Shown here piece by piece: positions 32,935-41,739 of a DNA stretch of 64,000 nt (position 1 is its first letter; every line of letters begins with the position of its first letter). The translations under genes and the position numbers were made by a program. The notes below the pieces were generated by a model, which ran no database searches, was not told where the DNA came from, and saw only the letters and a list, made by a program, of their open reading frames with translations. This DNA is from Jatrophihabitans sp035642535 (GTDB taxonomy: Bacteria > Actinomycetota > Actinomycetes > Mycobacteriales > Jatrophihabitantaceae): NCBI GenBank assembly GCA_035642535.1, contig DASQSE010000019.1:1-64000 (forward strand). The letters are read 5' to 3'.

Positions 32935-35900
32935 TCAGCCGTAGAACATGGCCTCCACGACGCGGCGGGCCCGGCGGGCGGCGCGCCGGTAGTCGTCCAC
33001 GAGCTGACCAGGGTCCGAGCCAGGCGGGTAGCCCAGGACACGCGCGATCGCGCTCAGCTCGGTACCGAGCTTCGGCAGCTGGTCGGCGGGCTTGTCGCGC
33101 ACGAGCATCAACGCGTTGCGGACGCGCGTCGCGAGCCGCCACGCGGTCGCCAACGTGTCGCGCTGCTCGGGCGTCAGCAGGCCGGCCGCGGAGGCCGCCG
33201 AAAGCGCCGCCAACGTCTGCGTGGTGCGCAGTTCGGGGACGTCGTGCCCGTGCTCGAGCTGCAGCAGTTGGATGGTCCACTCGATGTCGGTCAGCCCGCC
33301 GCGGCCCAGCTTGGTGTGCGTCGCCGGGTCGGCGCCGCGCGGCAGCCGCTCGCTGTCGATACGTCCCTTGAGGCGGCGGATCTCGACGAGGTTCGCGGGT
33401 GCGACACCGCCCTTCGGGTAACGCACCGGATCGATGAGGGCTGTGAAGCGCCGGCCGAGGTCGGCGTCACCGGACACCGGACGAGCGCGCAGCAACGCCT
33501 GTGCCTCCCACGGGGAGGACCACCGCGCGTAGTAGCTGCCGAACGCTGCGAGCGAGCGCGAGAGCGGGCCGTCGCGCCCCTCGGGACGCAGGTCGGCATC
33601 GACGGTGAACGGCGGATCGGTCGAGGACGGCGCGCGCAGCAGCATGCGCAGCTTCGCGGCGATCTCGTTCGCAAGGCGACTCGCGGTTTCCTCGTCGTCG
33701 CCCACGTCCTCGTGGACGAACATCACGTCGGCGTCCGAGCCGTACCCGACCTCGGCGCCCCCGAGCCGTCCCATGGCGATGATCGCGAACCGGATCGGCA
33801 GCGCGTCGGCGCCATGGCTCGCCGCGACGGCCCGCATCGCGATCTGCAGCGCGGTCTCCAGCGTCGCCTCCGTCGTCGCGCTGAGCGACGCGCAGACCTG
33901 CGTGACGTCCGACATGTGCAGCAGATCCGCGAACGCGGTGCGCAGCAGCTCCTGGCGGCGCACTGCCCGCGCCGCGGCGATCGCCGCCTCCGGATCGTCC
34001 TGCCGGGTTGCCGAGTCGAGCATCGTGGCCCGCACCTCGGACCGCTCGCGAGGCTGCAGCTGGTCCACGTCGCCGAGCAGCTGCAGCGAATCCGGCGAAC
34101 GGCCGAGCATCCGCGCCACGTACCGACTCGCGCCGAGGACCCGCGCCAGATGGGACGCGACCGCGTCGCCGTCGCGCAACAGCCGCAGGTACCAGGGCGT
34201 GCTGCCGAGTTCCTCCGAGAGCCGCCGGTACGCGAGCAGTCCGGCGTCCGGCTCGGGCGCGTCGGCGAAGTCGGCGAGCAGCACGGGCAGCAGCGTTCGC
34301 TGCAGTGCCGCGCGCCGGCTCAGCCCCGCGGTCAGCGACTCGATGTGTCGCAGCGCGGCGACCGGGTCGCCGAAACCGAGCGCGGCGAGCCTGCGGCCGG
34401 CCTCGGCCGTCGTCAGTCGCAGCCCTTCGGACGGCACTCGTGCGACGGCCTCGAGCAGCGGACGGTAGAACAGCTTCTCGTGCAGCCGGCGCACCTCGCG
34501 GACGTGCAGGTTCCACTCCGCTTCGAACACCGCACGGGCGTCGCCGCGACGGTCGGCGCGGTAACCCATCGCGCGGGCCAGCCAGTGCAGCAGCATGGGT
34601 TCCGCGGGCAGCACCCGCGTCCGGTGCAGCCGACGTAGCTGCAGGCGATGCTCCACCGCACGCAGGAACCGGTACGCGTCGATCAGGCTCACCGCGTCGT
34701 CGCGCCCGACGTACCCCCCGTCGCGCAGCGCCGCGAGCGCAGGGAGCGTTTCAGGCACGCGCAGCGACTCGTCGCCGCGACCGTGCACGAGCTGCAGCAA
34801 CTGCACCGCGAACTCGACATCGCGCAACCCGCCACGGCCGAGCTTGATGTCCCGGTCGCCGACGGTGGCCGGGATGTTCTGCACGACCCGCAAGCGCATC
34901 GCGCGGACGTCGCCGACGAAGCCCGGCCGCTCCGCGGCCGTCCACACCAACGGCGTGATCGCGTCCCGATAGGCGGAGCCCAGGGCGAGGTCGCCGGCCA
35001 CCGGTCGCGCCTTGAGCAACGCCTGGAACTCCCACGTGCTCGCCCACCGCCGGTAGTACGCCTGGTGGCTGGCGAGCGTGCGCACGAGCGCGCCGTCCTT
35101 GCCCTCCGGACGCAGGTTCGCGTCGACCTCCCACGTCGCCGCGCGGCACAGCCGCATCGTCTCGCCGGCGAGCCGGGTCGCGGTGGCCAACGCCGCATCG
35201 ACGTCGCCGTCCGGCTCGGCCGGCTCCCCGACGAACACCACGTCCACGTCGGAGATGTAGTTGAGTTCGCGCGCGCCCGTCTTGCCCAGCGCAATGATCG
35301 CGATTCGGCACGGCGCGGCGTTCTCGGGCAAGGCGGCCGCGGCGACTGCGAGCGCGGCTTGCAGCGTGTGCCCGGCGAGGTCGGCCAGCAGTTCGGTGAC
35401 GAGCCGCAGATCGAGATCGTCGCCCAGGTCGCGGCCGGCGACCGCGAGCAGTTCGCGCCGATACGCCGTGCGCAGCGCGAGCACGGCGTCGGGACCGGTG
35501 AGCGTCGCCCGCGCGCCGCCGGTGCCGCTCACCGGGTCGCGCGCATCGGCGCCCACCGCGGCCGCGAGCCGCTGCGGTGCGCCGTCCGGATCGAGGTCGG
35601 TGAGCAGCACCTGCCAGTCGGCGGGGTGCGTGCGCAAGTGGGCGGCGAGTTCGAGCGACACGCCCAGGACGCTCAGCAGCCGCGTCCGCAACTGCGGTTC
35701 GTGCTCCAACGCCGCGCGCAGCGACGCGCCCTCCGGTGCGGCGATCATGTCGGCCAGCGCGGCGAGTGCGGCGTCCGGGTCGGCGCTGCGCCCGATGGCT
35801 GCGATGACGACGGCCGCGGCATCGCTCGACGGCTCGTTCGTGTCCGGGTCCCACCAGCACAGCGGCTCGGTGGACAGCAGCTGCCCGGCACGAGTCCCGT

Positions 35901-35955
35901 CGACGAACGAGAGCCGGGTCAAACGCGCGGCAACCCGGCTCCCGACGTCAGTCAT
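32935..35955 (-). CDS. glnE: Bifunctional glutamine synthetase adenylyltransferase/adenylyl-removing enzyme
   Basis: A 1006-residue enzyme that adenylylates and deadenylylates GlnA at its conserved Tyr, so tuning it to nitrogen status. Both nucleotidyltransferase domains are visible: ISDVDVVFVGE in the N-terminal adenylyl-remover half, and GSDADVMFVHED in the C-terminal adenylyltransferase half. A GRGGLRDVEFAVQLLQLVHG segment recurs as GRGGLTDIEWTIQLLQLEHG. The length is typical. It overlaps the upstream amidotransferase gene by 8 bp, so the two are co-transcribed. The likely target is the GlnA encoded at 7.3 kb. Confidence 0.97.
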   Translation of the reverse strand: MTDVGSRVAARLTRLSFVDGTRAGQLLSTEPLCWWDPDTNEPSSDAAAVVIAAIGRSADPDAALAALADMIAAPEGASLRAALEHEPQLRTRLLSVLGVSLELAAHLRTHPADWQVLLTDLDPDGAPQRLAAAVGADARDPVSGTGGARATLTGPDAVLALRTAYRRELLAVAGRDLGDDLDLRLVTELLADLAGHTLQAALAVAAAALPENAAPCRIAIIALGKTGARELNYISDVDVVFVGEPAEPDGDVDAALATATRLAGETMRLCRAATWEVDANLRPEGKDGALVRTLASHQAYYRRWASTWEFQALLKARPVAGDLALGSAYRDAITPLVWTAAERPGFVGDVRAMRLRVVQNIPATVGDRDIKLGRGGLRDVEFAVQLLQLVHGRGDESLRVPETLPALAALRDGGYVGRDDAVSLIDAYRFLRAVEHRLQLRRLHRTRVLPAEPMLLHWLARAMGYRADRRGDARAVFEAEWNLHVREVRRLHEKLFYRPLLEAVARVPSEGLRLTTAEAGRRLAALGFGDPVAALRHIESLTAGLSRRAALQRTLLPVLLADFADAPEPDAGLLAYRRLSEELGSTPWYLRLLRDGDAVASHLARVLGASRYVARMLGRSPDSLQLLGDVDQLQPRERSEVRATMLDSATRQDDPEAAIAAARAVRRQELLRTAFADLLHMSDVTQVCASLSATTEATLETALQIAMRAVAASHGADALPIRFAIIAMGRLGGAEVGYGSDADVMFVHEDVGDDEETASRLANEIAAKLRMLLRAPSSTDPPFTVDADLRPEGRDGPLSRSLAAFGSYYARWSSPWEAQALLRARPVSGDADLGRRFTALIDPVRYPKGGVAPANLVEIRRLKGRIDSERLPRGADPATHTKLGRGGLTDIEWTIQLLQLEHGHDVPELRTTQTLAALSAASAAGLLTPEQRDTLATAWRLATRVRNALMLVRDKPADQLPKLGTELSAIARVLGYPPGSDPGQLVDDYRRAARRARRVVEAMFYG

Positions 35956-36790
35956 CGCGCAGCGTCGGCGGCGGTAGCGGGGTGCGGGCGGCGTGCGCCT
36001 CGGCGGCGAGCGCCGCGCGGATCGCGGCCGGGTCGGTCACCGGCTCCGCCGTCGCGGACGGGACGCCGCGGGCCGGCGCGACGGACGTCGGATCACGCAC
36101 GACCTCGGCGAACGCATGCACCACCGGCCGCCACACCTCGACGATGTCCTCGTGCACCGCGTCGGAACGGCTCAACATCGCGTCGAGGTCGTATCCGTCC
36201 AGATGAACGGCGTCCTCCGCTGCCCACGCCCGGACGACCGCGGGCGTCGTCTCGATGTGGAACTGCACGCCCCAGGCGAGCCGGCCCAACCGGAACGCCT
36301 GCTGCTCGCAGACCGGTGAGCTCGCGAGCTGAATGGCGCCGGGCGGCAGCTGCGTCACGGCGTCGAAGTGCCACTGGATCACGTCGGGCGTGATCGGCAG
36401 CGGCCCGAACAGCGGGTCGTTGGCCGCCGCCGCCCGCTTGGCGATCAGCTGCGCACCGAATTCCGGGCCCTCGGGATTGCGCGCCACCCGCCCGCCGTTG
36501 GCCGCTGCGAGCAGCTGTGCGCCGAGACAGATCGCCAGCGTCGGGACCTCGTCGGTGACCGCGGCGCGCAGCAATGCCCGCTCATGCGGCAGCCAGGGCG
36601 CGATCTCGTCGTCCCAGGCTCCCGTCGACCCGCCGAGCACGACGAGCCCGTCGAAGCCGGAAAGGTCGGTGGGCAGCTCGGCACCGGTGACGATGCGCAG
36701 GCTGAGCCCGGCCTCGGTCAGCCAGTCAGCCACCCGACCCGGCGGATCCGACTCATCGTTGACGACGACAACCACCCGCGGCGAACTCAC
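35948..36790 (-). CDS. Type 1 glutamine amidotransferase (class-I GATase)
   Basis: A 280-residue protein with an N-terminal class-I GATase domain: GLVVLGGSTGAWDD, the nucleophile Cys in LAICLGAQLLAAANGG, and His in GVQFHIETTPA. It is GMP-synthase-like but lacks the synthetase half. Its substrate is unknown. The C-terminal region (about residues 195-280) is variable and Ala/Pro-rich. Start ATG 36790. It overlaps glnE by 8 bp and lies in a nitrogen-metabolism neighbourhood, so a role in glutamine use or turnover is possible. Confidence 0.9.
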   Translation of the reverse strand: MSSPRVVVVVNDESDPPGRVADWLTEAGLSLRIVTGAELPTDLSGFDGLVVLGGSTGAWDDEIAPWLPHERALLRAAVTDEVPTLAICLGAQLLAAANGGRVARNPEGPEFGAQLIAKRAAAANDPLFGPLPITPDVIQWHFDAVTQLPPGAIQLASSPVCEQQAFRLGRLAWGVQFHIETTPAVVRAWAAEDAVHLDGYDLDAMLSRSDAVHEDIVEVWRPVVHAFAEVVRDPTSVAPARGVPSATAEPVTDPAAIRAALAAEAHAARTPLPPPTLRDD

Positions 36791-36817
36791 CCGGTCAACT
36801 TTACGAAGCCACCCCGC

Positions 36818-36867
36818 GAGTTGTCCGCCCTACGCGACGTGCCGACGTGTCGAAAGGCGGACAAGTC
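36818..36867. repeat. Intergenic hairpin repeat, family A copy 2
   Basis: Arms GAGTTGTCCGCC (36818-36829) and GGCGGACAAGTC (36856-36867), 12 bp with one mismatch, 26-nt loop. It is in tandem with copy 3 in the 148-bp gap between the amidotransferase start and the glnA2 stop. The first 22 bases are identical to those of copy 3. Confidence 0.9.
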
Positions 36868-36877
36868 CGAGCTCTCC

Positions 36878-36933
36878 CCCGAGTTGTCCGCCCTACGCGA
36901 CGCGTCCACGCGCCCAAGGGCGGACAAGTCGGG
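36878..36933. repeat. Intergenic hairpin repeat, family A copy 3
   Basis: Arms CCCGAGTTGTCCGCCC (36878-36893) and GGGCGGACAAGTCGGG (36918-36933), 16 bp with one mismatch, 24-nt loop. It ends 5 bp before the glnA2 stop, so the stem could also act as a downstream hairpin for that transcript. Confidence 0.92.
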
Positions 36934-36938
36934 AAGGT

Positions 36939-38306
36939 TTAGAGCGTGGGCAGGTAGCGACGCAGCTCGAACGGGCTGACCTCGGCGCGGTAGTCGATCC
37001 ATTCCTCGCGCTTGTTCCGCAGGAAGAAGTCGAAGACGTGCTCGCCGAGCGTCTCGGCCATCAGCTCGGAGTCCTCCATCTGGCGCAGCGCATCGGACAG
37101 GTTGTGCGGCAACTCGCCGTAGCCGAGCGCGCGACGCTCGATCTCGGACATCGTCCAGACGTCGTCCTCGGTACCGGGCGGGAGGTCGTAACCCTGCTCA
37201 ATGCCCTTCAGGCCGGCCGCGAGCCATACCGCGAAAGCGAGGTACGGGTTGCACGCCGAGTCGGGCGAGCGCAGCTCGACCCGCGTGGAGTTCGCCTTGC
37301 CCGGCTTGTAGCGCGGCACCCGCACGAGCGCCGAGCGGTTGGCGTGCCCCCAGCAGATCACGGTCGGCGCCTCGACGATCGTGCCCGGCGCGCTGAACCC
37401 CCACAGCCGCTTGTACGAGTTCACCCACTGGTTCGTGACTGCGGTGATCTCTCGCGCGTGGATGAGCAGGCCGGCGATGAACGCGCGCGCCGTCTTGGAC
37501 AGGTTCAACGGGTCGGACTCATCGTGGAACGCGTTCTGGTCGCCCTCGAACAGCGACAGGTGAGTGTGCATGCCGCTGCCCGGCTGATGCCTGAAGGGCT
37601 TGGGCATGAAGGTGGCCTGCGCACCGTGCGCGATCGCGACCTCTTTGATGACGTGCCGGAACGTCATGATGTTGTCGGCCATCGAGAGGGCGTCGGCGTA
37701 GCGCAGGTCGATCTCCTGCTGGCCCGGCGCGACCTCGTGGTGACTGAACTCGACGGAGATGCCCAGTGCCTCGAGCGACGCGACCGCGGCGCGCCGGAAG
37801 TCGTGCGCCACGTCGTGGCTGGTCATGTCGAAGTACCCGCCGTTGTCGATCGGCTCGGGCTCGGTGCCGTCGGTCGGGCGGTTCTTCAGCAGGAAGAACT
37901 CGATCTCGGGATGGGTGTAGAAGGTGAAGCCGCGCTCGGCCGCCCGCGACAGGGCGCGCCTGAGCACGTAGCGCGGATCGGCCCACGACGGCGAGCCGTC
38001 CGGCATCTGGATGTCGCAGAACATCCGCGCCGAGTCAGGCGCGCGCCCGTCGTTCTCCGGCAGGATCTGGAACGTCGCCGGATCAGGACGGGCCAGCATG
38101 TCGCTCTCTGCCGCGCGCGTGAACCCCTCGATCGACGAACCGTCGAAGCCGATGCCCTCTTCGAACGCGCCATCGAGTTCGGCGGGCGCGATGGCTACCG
38201 ACTTGAGCATCCCGAGCACATCGGTGAACCACAGTCGGACGAAGCGGATATTGCGCTCTTCCAGCGTCCGGAGGACGAACTCCTGTTGTCGATCCACGAT
38301 CCTCAA
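36939..38306 (-). CDS. glnA2: Glutamine synthetase-family protein GlnA2
   Basis: A 455-residue type-I glutamine synthetase-like protein. It has IRFVRLWFTDVLGMLKSVAI, EEGIGFDGSSIEGF, PEIEFFLL, FSHHEVAPGQQEIDL and MPKPFRHQPGSGMHTHLSL. The length and N-terminus match the GlnA2 group of actinobacteria. A Tyr lies in GYDLPPGTEDDV, but adenylylation of this group is less certain than for GlnA. Start ATG 38306. Two GTAAC half-sites upstream suggest GlnR control. It lies downstream of an L,D-transpeptidase gene and near glnE. Confidence 0.93.
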   Translation of the reverse strand: MRIVDRQQEFVLRTLEERNIRFVRLWFTDVLGMLKSVAIAPAELDGAFEEGIGFDGSSIEGFTRAAESDMLARPDPATFQILPENDGRAPDSARMFCDIQMPDGSPSWADPRYVLRRALSRAAERGFTFYTHPEIEFFLLKNRPTDGTEPEPIDNGGYFDMTSHDVAHDFRRAAVASLEALGISVEFSHHEVAPGQQEIDLRYADALSMADNIMTFRHVIKEVAIAHGAQATFMPKPFRHQPGSGMHTHLSLFEGDQNAFHDESDPLNLSKTARAFIAGLLIHAREITAVTNQWVNSYKRLWGFSAPGTIVEAPTVICWGHANRSALVRVPRYKPGKANSTRVELRSPDSACNPYLAFAVWLAAGLKGIEQGYDLPPGTEDDVWTMSEIERRALGYGELPHNLSDALRQMEDSELMAETLGEHVFDFFLRNKREEWIDYRAEVSPFELRRYLPTL

Positions 38307-38321
38307 GTGTGCAGAACCGGT

Positions 38322-38337
38322 GTTACGCGGAGGTTAC
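38322..38337 (-). promoter_or_regulatory. Possible GlnR half-sites upstream of glnA2
   Basis: On the minus strand GTAAC occurs twice 11 bp apart (plus-strand GTTAC at 38322-38326 and 38333-38337). This is the a-site spacing of GlnR boxes. It lies 16-31 bp upstream of the glnA2 start, rather close to a leaderless start. Confidence 0.4.
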
Positions 38338-38349
38338 CGGCGCCGAGCG

Positions 38350-39636
38350 TCAGTGCAGCGCGCTGCCCTTGACCCACTGACCCCAGGGGACGCTCCACTC
38401 GCCGCCCTGGTTGAAGGTGATCTCCGGGCCGCCGGAGTGCACGACCTTGACGAGGTCGCCGATGCGCGAGTGGGTGTAGTACCAGTGCGCATTCGCGTGA
38501 TTGAGGTTCAGGCAGCCGTGCGAGACGTTCTCGTGGCCCTGCGCCCACACCGTCGCGTCGAGTTCGTGGAGGTAGATGCCGTCGACACTGATCTTGGTGG
38601 ACCAGTAGACCTTCTCCGGCGCGTAGCCGAGCGGCGAGTTCGCCGGCAGGCCGTAGCTGTCCGAGGACATGATGGCCGGGTTCTCGTGGTTGATCACGGT
38701 GTAGACGCCGGGCATCGTCCACAGGTAGATCGGGCCGTTCGCACCGGACACCTTGCCGCCCTGACCCATCGAGGTCGGCATCTTCCGGACGAACTTGCCG
38801 TCGAAGTACACCTTGACGTGGTGTGTCTTCGCGTTGGCGATCGCGAGTCGCTTCTCGCCGATCTTGAAGGAGATGCTCTGGTCGGCCTGGCCGTACAGCC
38901 CGCTGCCGACGTCCTTGCCGTAGACCTTCGCGTCGACCGTGACCTTGGTGCCCGGCTGGTAGTAGTGCTGGGGACGCCAGTAGACGTCCTGGTTGTCCTG
39001 CCAGAACCAGCCGCCGGTGACGCCCGAGGTGGTGCTGACGTGCAGTGTCCGCTCGGCCTTGCGCTCGTTGACCGGCTCGTCGAAGTGGACCCGGAAGATC
39101 ATGCCCACGCCGTACGTGGCGCCGTTGTCGATGAAGTGGCCGTAGATGTCCTCGAAGTAGGGCATCGTCATGTTGTTCGGCGTGAGGGTGGTGATCTTCG
39201 AGTGCTTCGTCACGGGCGTGCCGTTGTCGGAGACACCCTTCGCAATGATCTTGTAGGTCTTCGCGTAACCGAGCACCTCGGTGTTGTGCCACGACGCGCC
39301 GTCGCTCTCGATCGAGCCGCTGACGTGCTTGCCCTGCGGGTTGACCATCGTCACGGCGGTGAGCCGGCCGTTCGTGATGCCGACATCGACGGGTGTAGTC
39401 GGGTTGACGCGGCGGCCATGCGGCTTCGTGGTGATCACCGCGGGCCCGTCGCTGGGGCTGGCGGACGATGAGGCGCTCGGATCGGTTTGGGAGGGGACCG
39501 AACTGCCGTGCGCCACCGGCGAGTTGAGCACTGGGTCGGAGCCGCCTGTGCAGGCCGACAGCGTGATCATCGCCGCGGCGCCGAGCAGGAGGGCGCTCAC
39601 CGACGTTCGGCGCACCCCGATACCAACCAACTGCAT
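38350..39636 (-). CDS. L,D-transpeptidase (YkuD) lipoprotein, LdtMt2-type
   Basis: A 428-residue lipoprotein that makes 3-3 cross-links in peptidoglycan. The leader ends in lipobox LSAC, then a Ser/Pro-rich linker (about residues 35-70). Two immunoglobulin-like domains follow (about 75-270), matching the bacterial LdtMt2 architecture. The YkuD domain (about 275-395) has the catalytic motif HENVSHGCLNLNHANA, Cys near residue 375, and HELDATVW. It lies upstream of glnA2 on the same strand and is divergent from nadE. The 252-bp gap holds the promoters and a stem, CCTGAC...GTCAGG (39669-39696). Confidence 0.95.
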   Translation of the reverse strand: MQLVGIGVRRTSVSALLLGAAAMITLSACTGGSDPVLNSPVAHGSSVPSQTDPSASSSASPSDGPAVITTKPHGRRVNPTTPVDVGITNGRLTAVTMVNPQGKHVSGSIESDGASWHNTEVLGYAKTYKIIAKGVSDNGTPVTKHSKITTLTPNNMTMPYFEDIYGHFIDNGATYGVGMIFRVHFDEPVNERKAERTLHVSTTSGVTGGWFWQDNQDVYWRPQHYYQPGTKVTVDAKVYGKDVGSGLYGQADQSISFKIGEKRLAIANAKTHHVKVYFDGKFVRKMPTSMGQGGKVSGANGPIYLWTMPGVYTVINHENPAIMSSDSYGLPANSPLGYAPEKVYWSTKISVDGIYLHELDATVWAQGHENVSHGCLNLNHANAHWYYTHSRIGDLVKVVHSGGPEITFNQGGEWSVPWGQWVKGSALH

Positions 39637-39888
39637 CTGCCCCTCCGAACCTTCCCACCCGTAGTCTCCCTGACGGGCCCGCGTAACCCGGTCAGGGTGG
39701 CGTCACGATCGCCTCACACTTCTTGAGACGTAAGGCGGAATGCCCCGGTTGCCTCTGTTGCGCGATCGTCACAATCGTGAGCGCCAGCGTGCCAGTCTGC
39801 CCTACCTCCCGACTGTATTGTCCCCAATTCGCAGCCTTTTCACATGGTCGCCCGCTGTGAACTCTGAGCCCGGCGGCACACTGGAGGG

Positions 39889-41619
39889 GTGACGTTGCTG
39901 CGGCTGGGGCTGGCCCAGGTGAACACGACCGTGGGCGATCTCGCCGGGAATGTCGAGGCTGTCGTCGCCGGCGCCAGGCAGGCCGCGGCCGAAGGCGCGC
40001 AGGTCGTGGCGTTCCCCGAGCTCATGGTCACGGGTTACCCGGTCGAGGACCTCGTGTTGCGGCCGGCCTTTCGCGCCGCGTCCCGGGCCGCGCTCGAGAA
40101 GCTGGCGGCCCAGCTCGCCGACGCGGGTCTCGGTGAGACGGCAGTCATCGTCGGCTACATCGACGACGACGGCCGACCGCGCAACGCTTCGGCCTTCCTC
40201 CTCGACGGACAGATCGTGGCGCGTTACTACAAGCACCACTTACCGAACTATGGGGTCTTCGACGAGCGCCGCTACTTCGATTCCGGCGCCTCGCTGACGG
40301 TCGTCCGGCATCTCGGCGTCGACATCGCCCTGACGATCTGCGAGGACGCCTGGCAGGACGGCGGGCCGTTCACGGTGGCCGGCGCGGCCGGCGTCGGGCT
40401 GGTGATCAACATCAACGCCTCGCCGTACGAGCGCAACAAGGACGACGTCCGGCTCGCGCTCCTCGGCCGCCGCGCAGCCGAGGCACACGCCCCGATCGCG
40501 TACGTCAACACGGTGGGCGCTCAGGACGAACTCGTCTTCGACGGCGACTCGATGGTCGTGGCGCCGGACGGGTCCACGCTCATGCGTGCTCCGCAGTTCG
40601 TCGCGGACATCTACATCGTCGACGTCGAAGTCTCGCCCGCCGCCGAATCCCTCGGCCCGGTGACCGGACAGGCGATGACCGTCCAGCGCGTCGCGACCGG
40701 ACGGGAGCCGACCGGACGGGAGCCGACCGGGCAGCGAGCCGCCGAGCCAGCCGTCGTGAGCGAGCGACTCGCGGACGAGGAGAAGGTCTGGAAAGCGCTC
40801 GTCCTCGGGCTGCGCGACTACGTCGGAAAGAACGGCTTCCGTTCGGTCGTGCTCGGCATGTCCGGCGGCATCGACTCGGCAGTCGTCGCCGCGCTCGCAG
40901 CCGACGCGCTGGGTGGCGATCGCGTCTACGGCGTTTCGATGCCCAGCGCGTACTCGTCCGAGCACTCGCGCACGGACGCGACAGATCTCGCCGAACGGCT
41001 CGGTGCGCACTTCCGCGACGTTCCGATTCGCGCCATCGTCGACGCCTTCATGACGCCGCTGCAACTCACCGGCCTCGCGGCGGAGAACGTGCAGGCGCGC
41101 ATTCGCGGCACCACGCTCATGTCGCTGTCCAATGCCGAGGGTCATCTCGTGCTGGCAACCGGCAACAAGAGCGAGCTCGCAGTCGGGTATTCCACGATCT
41201 ACGGCGACGCGGTCGGCGGCTTCGCGCCGATCAAGGACGTCCCGAAGTCACTAGTCTGGCGGCTCGCGCGATGGCGCAACGCCGAGGCGGAACGCCGCGG
41301 CGAGACAGCACCGATCCCGCCGAACTCGATAACCAAGCCGCCGTCCGCGGAACTCAGCCCGGGCCAGCTCGACAGCGACTCATTGCCCGACTACGAACTG
41401 CTCGATGCGGTGCTGGAGCGCTACGTCGATGGCGACCTGGCAGTGGACGAGATCATCGAGGACGGCTTCGATCCGGCGCTCGTGCAGCGCGTTGCCCGGC
41501 TGGTCGACGCGGCGGAGTGGAAGCGGCGGCAGTACCCGCCCGGGACGAAGATCAGCTTCAAGGCGTTCGGCCGCGATCGCCGGCTGCCCATCACGAACCG
41601 GTGGCGCGAGACGGGTTGA
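39889..41619 (+). CDS. nadE: Glutamine-dependent NAD(+) synthetase
   Basis: A 576-residue two-domain enzyme for the last step of NAD synthesis. The N-terminal nitrilase-like glutaminase has Glu in VVAFPELMVTGYP, Lys in YYKHHLPNYGVFDERRYF and Cys in LTICEDAWQDGG. The C-terminal synthetase has the ATP-binding P-loop VLGMSGGIDSAVVAAL, then LATGNKSELAVGYSTIYGD. A variable linker near residues 265-290 carries a 15-bp tandem repeat (TGREP twice). GTG 39889 is preceded by GGAGGGG. Typical of actinobacteria. Confidence 0.96.
   Translation: MTLLRLGLAQVNTTVGDLAGNVEAVVAGARQAAAEGAQVVAFPELMVTGYPVEDLVLRPAFRAASRAALEKLAAQLADAGLGETAVIVGYIDDDGRPRNASAFLLDGQIVARYYKHHLPNYGVFDERRYFDSGASLTVVRHLGVDIALTICEDAWQDGGPFTVAGAAGVGLVININASPYERNKDDVRLALLGRRAAEAHAPIAYVNTVGAQDELVFDGDSMVVAPDGSTLMRAPQFVADIYIVDVEVSPAAESLGPVTGQAMTVQRVATGREPTGREPTGQRAAEPAVVSERLADEEKVWKALVLGLRDYVGKNGFRSVVLGMSGGIDSAVVAALAADALGGDRVYGVSMPSAYSSEHSRTDATDLAERLGAHFRDVPIRAIVDAFMTPLQLTGLAAENVQARIRGTTLMSLSNAEGHLVLATGNKSELAVGYSTIYGDAVGGFAPIKDVPKSLVWRLARWRNAEAERRGETAPIPPNSITKPPSAELSPGQLDSDSLPDYELLDAVLERYVDGDLAVDEIIEDGFDPALVQRVARLVDAAEWKRRQYPPGTKISFKAFGRDRRLPITNRWRETG
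40696..40734 (+). repeat. 15-bp tandem repeat in nadE linker
   Basis: ACCGGACGGGAGCCG occurs twice in a row and is followed by a partial third (ACCGGGCAG). In frame it encodes Thr-Gly-Arg-Glu-Pro. It lies in the region joining the glutaminase and synthetase domains and is the only low-complexity stretch of the gene. Confidence 0.9.
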
Positions 41620-41739
41620 GACGCTTGTCTCATCGCGTCCAAGGAGACATACCTGCCGGTAGGGAGCAGGATTAATTCGTCCACATGACATGCCCGGGGA
41701 CCGGCTCGGCCGGCCTCGAGGAAGTGAGGCGAGAGGGCC

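Noticed and set aside
31648..36393. Very long plus-strand open frames across LacI and glnE
   Set aside because: Composition is Arg-rich with no motifs; they mirror well-supported minus-strand genes.
41620..41739. Possible small gene or RNA element between nadE and panB
   Set aside because: The 120-bp gap shows no Shine-Dalgarno-preceded frame and no stable, T-tailed hairpin.
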